Positions 62,307 to 64,000 of a DNA stretch of 64,000 bases are shown here, one piece after another (position 1 is the first letter of the stretch; each line of letters opens with the position of its first letter). The translations under genes were made by a program, and so were the position numbers. The stretch comes from Moniliophthora roreri. Taxonomy: Eukaryota > Basidiomycota > Agaricomycetes > Agaricales > Marasmiaceae. The stretch spans positions 248,001 through 312,000 of the forward strand of contig LATX02000133.1 in NCBI GenBank assembly GCA_001466705.2. The letters run 5' to 3'. The notes beneath the pieces were generated by a model. That model saw nothing but the letters and a program-made list of their open reading frames with translations, was not told the origin of the DNA and searched no databases.

Positions 62307-63749
62307 TCAGGCACTCAAATCCAAGCCGTCTAGAGCTGGAACTGGCCTCTCAGCTTGGGGAGTAATACGGGCGCCGTGGCGACGTTCATTTGATTCACCA
62401 TAGTCAACGATCGCAGACTGAAGAGTAGTTGAGTGGCAGCAGGATTCATCTAGGTGATGGTGGCTTACGTGTGCGGTGGTCCTGTTGTCCCAGAGAACGA
62501 TAGTGTTGGGGGTCCATTTGACGCGCGCTTGAAGATCGACACCTTTGTCTATGTGATCAAACAAGAACTTGAGAATATTTTCTATCGGATTGGTCAATAA
62601 CCCGGATCGTACTTTTAATTTTGGATCGTAAACTTGCCTGATTCCTCGCGCTTCAAGCCAACAATTCGACGAGTGAATTGCCTATTGACGTATAGCGCTT
62701 CTTCTCCTGTGACCGGATGCCTTCTCACAACTGGATGAACGTGTTCCACGGGTTCCCGGCGCACAACGCCTCCCCGCTTCCCAGAACGGGAGAACTCTGC
62801 CTGCTCGACTCCGGAGTGAACAGCTTTAAGCGTGCGAAGGAAGGCAACGAATTGGGGAGACAGTTTCTTCAACGTCGACACCTGACTGTAGAAACGATGA
62901 AAACGTGAACGTCATTGATAGTATTATTAGCTGCGCACCTCGTGAACAAGGTATCCCCGCCCGTCTTGGGCTGAGCAAGCAGGAAGAAGGTAGTGATACC
63001 CGGCGGTTGGAGCTCGTAGGACACATCAGAGTGCCAGAGCGAAGTGGTGATACTGTCGTCTCTCTCAAAATTGAAGGATTTGTTTTCATCCCTAATCCAT
63101 TCTTAGTTGTTTCCAAACACAAGGACAAGGACTGGCGCCCATACTTGTACACGAGGTGAATCTCTGGGTAGTTTGCAGGGTGTCCAGATGTAGGATGGAT
63201 ATGCAGTCTAAACAAAGTATTAGTTCCTATGCGTCCGCGCCAAGTTATCGTGATTCGTACCGACCAAAATGTCTACCCCACTCTAGGTAAGACTCGGGAC
63301 CAGCATCTATGAACGCTTGTTGATCTATGAAGACCATTAAACCCCTTCTAGCAACCTAAAAGACGAATCAGTCCAGTTCAAGAGTAGGAAGAGGTGTTGC
63401 ACACCTCCAATGCCAGCTGGTCTCTTCCATCCGAGTCCAAACTGAGCAGATCGATGCCGTGCACTTCTGTACCAAGATTAGGTGTCAATTCGATAATGCT
63501 AGTAGCGTTATCCAGGAATGCACGAGGGTTAGCGTGGGCTAAAGCGCGAGAACCTGGATCGACGTGGTCGAACGGCGTCAGGGGAGGATAACGCTCCTGC
63601 GAGAAGGCCGGTAACAAATGAACGTAGCGATACTCTTGGCTCGCTTCACTATCCTTTTGTTCGCTGGATTCGGAACGAAGTTTCAGGGTAGTCGCCTGAG
63701 GCACTGATTGCGATTCTTGAGCGACAGTTTGAGTCGTAGTGGTAGACAT
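62307..63749 (-). CDS. TauD/TfdA-type Fe(II)/2-oxoglutarate-dependent dioxygenase
   Basis: An alpha-ketoglutarate-dependent oxygenase of the taurine-dioxygenase family. The start at 63749 (MSTTTTQTVAQES) precedes FDHVDPGSRALAHANPRAF and IIELTPNLGTEVHGIDLLSL, the usual N-terminal part. The iron-binding HxD lies in WHSDVSYELQPPGITTFFLL (near 63000-63070) with KTGGDTLF downstream. The distal His and Arg are in LWDNRTTAHSAIVDYG, after a 50-nt-class intron, and RRHGARITPQAERP. All ligands appear intact. The family oxidises sulfonates or sulfate esters; the fungal paralogues are varied and the substrate is not known. It is the outermost gene of the region and could tailor the RiPP product, but that is only a possibility. 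Confidence 0.88.
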
Positions 63750-64000
63750 TTCGAAGGCGAAGCAAGTCCTGCGAATGAAATGAAAAGTGCTATGACCAAG
63801 CTATGACTGTGAACTTGGTCATCTGGTCTCTGGATTGTGCAATGCCCATCCTACGTGATCTAGTCGTGTGAGTGAAGCATATGCAAAGAAAATTGCGTGG
63901 TTCGGCACCCAATCTTATCACACAGCCACAAAGGGACATTCTATCTTATCAGTGTCTGACTCGTCCACAACACCGCGTGTCGTCCGACTTGCCCTCTATC
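63750..64000. other. Promoter side of the dioxygenase gene, nothing recognised
   Basis: The last 250 bases of the window contain no supported gene. Confidence 0.5.

Overview
The window looks like part of the nuclear genome of an agaricomycete (mushroom-forming) basidiomycete. Genes are dense, on both strands, and cut by many introns of about 50-60 nt. Several families typical of these fungi are present: F-box/LRR proteins, a FunK1 fungal kinase, a DUF6534-type seven-helix membrane protein, CYP61 sterol desaturase and a UstYa-like oxidase. No rRNA, tRNA, CRISPR array or intact transposon was recognised. Exon joins were inferred by eye from reading frame and GT/AG (once GC/AG) signals.

Layout. 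1-6 kb: 3' part of an M17 leucine aminopeptidase, a decayed F-box fragment, a small LYR-type protein, and a frameshifted FunK1 kinase. 6-19 kb: a GYF-domain protein, an SLC33A1-type acetyl-CoA transporter, a P450 of unassigned family, and ERG5/CYP61 (C-22 sterol desaturase). 19-28.6 kb: the kinetochore scaffold Spc7/KNL1, a CCR/DFR-like reductase, and a glutamine-hydrolysing asparagine synthetase. 28.6-32.2 kb: a gene-poor stretch holding F-box/LRR wreckage. 32.3-51 kb: a small LEA-like mitochondrial protein, a full-length ABCC transporter, a kinesin-6, the F1-ATPase assembly factor ATP11, an intact F-box protein, a long intronless disordered/coiled-coil protein, and the ALG10 glucosyltransferase. 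51-55 kb: another F-box remnant, a Cys-rich single-pass membrane protein, and a proline-rich disordered protein.

The most interesting part is 55.1-58.9 kb. A minus-strand gene (55122-56290) reads through 13 exons as a 165-residue secreted precursor. It has a signal peptide and six imperfect repeats with the consensus I-F-A-x-x-A-W-E/D, separated by Lys-Arg (Kex2-type) sites. Each repeat core sits on its own small exon. Divergently placed 1.7 kb away (57970-58876) is a UstYa-family (DUF3328) protein with both HxxHC motifs. A Kex2-processed repeat precursor next to a UstYa protein is the hallmark of the ustiloxin-type (dikaritin) RiPP pathways of ascomycetes. This locus therefore looks like a basidiomycete RiPP cluster with an unfamiliar core that has no Tyr and an invariant Trp. 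Downstream lie a DUF6534-like membrane protein and a TauD-type Fe(II)/2-oxoglutarate dioxygenase, whose membership in the cluster is uncertain.

Most remaining genes are housekeeping functions (glycosylation, sterol synthesis, kinetochore, cytokinesis, ATP synthase assembly) with no evident operon-like link.
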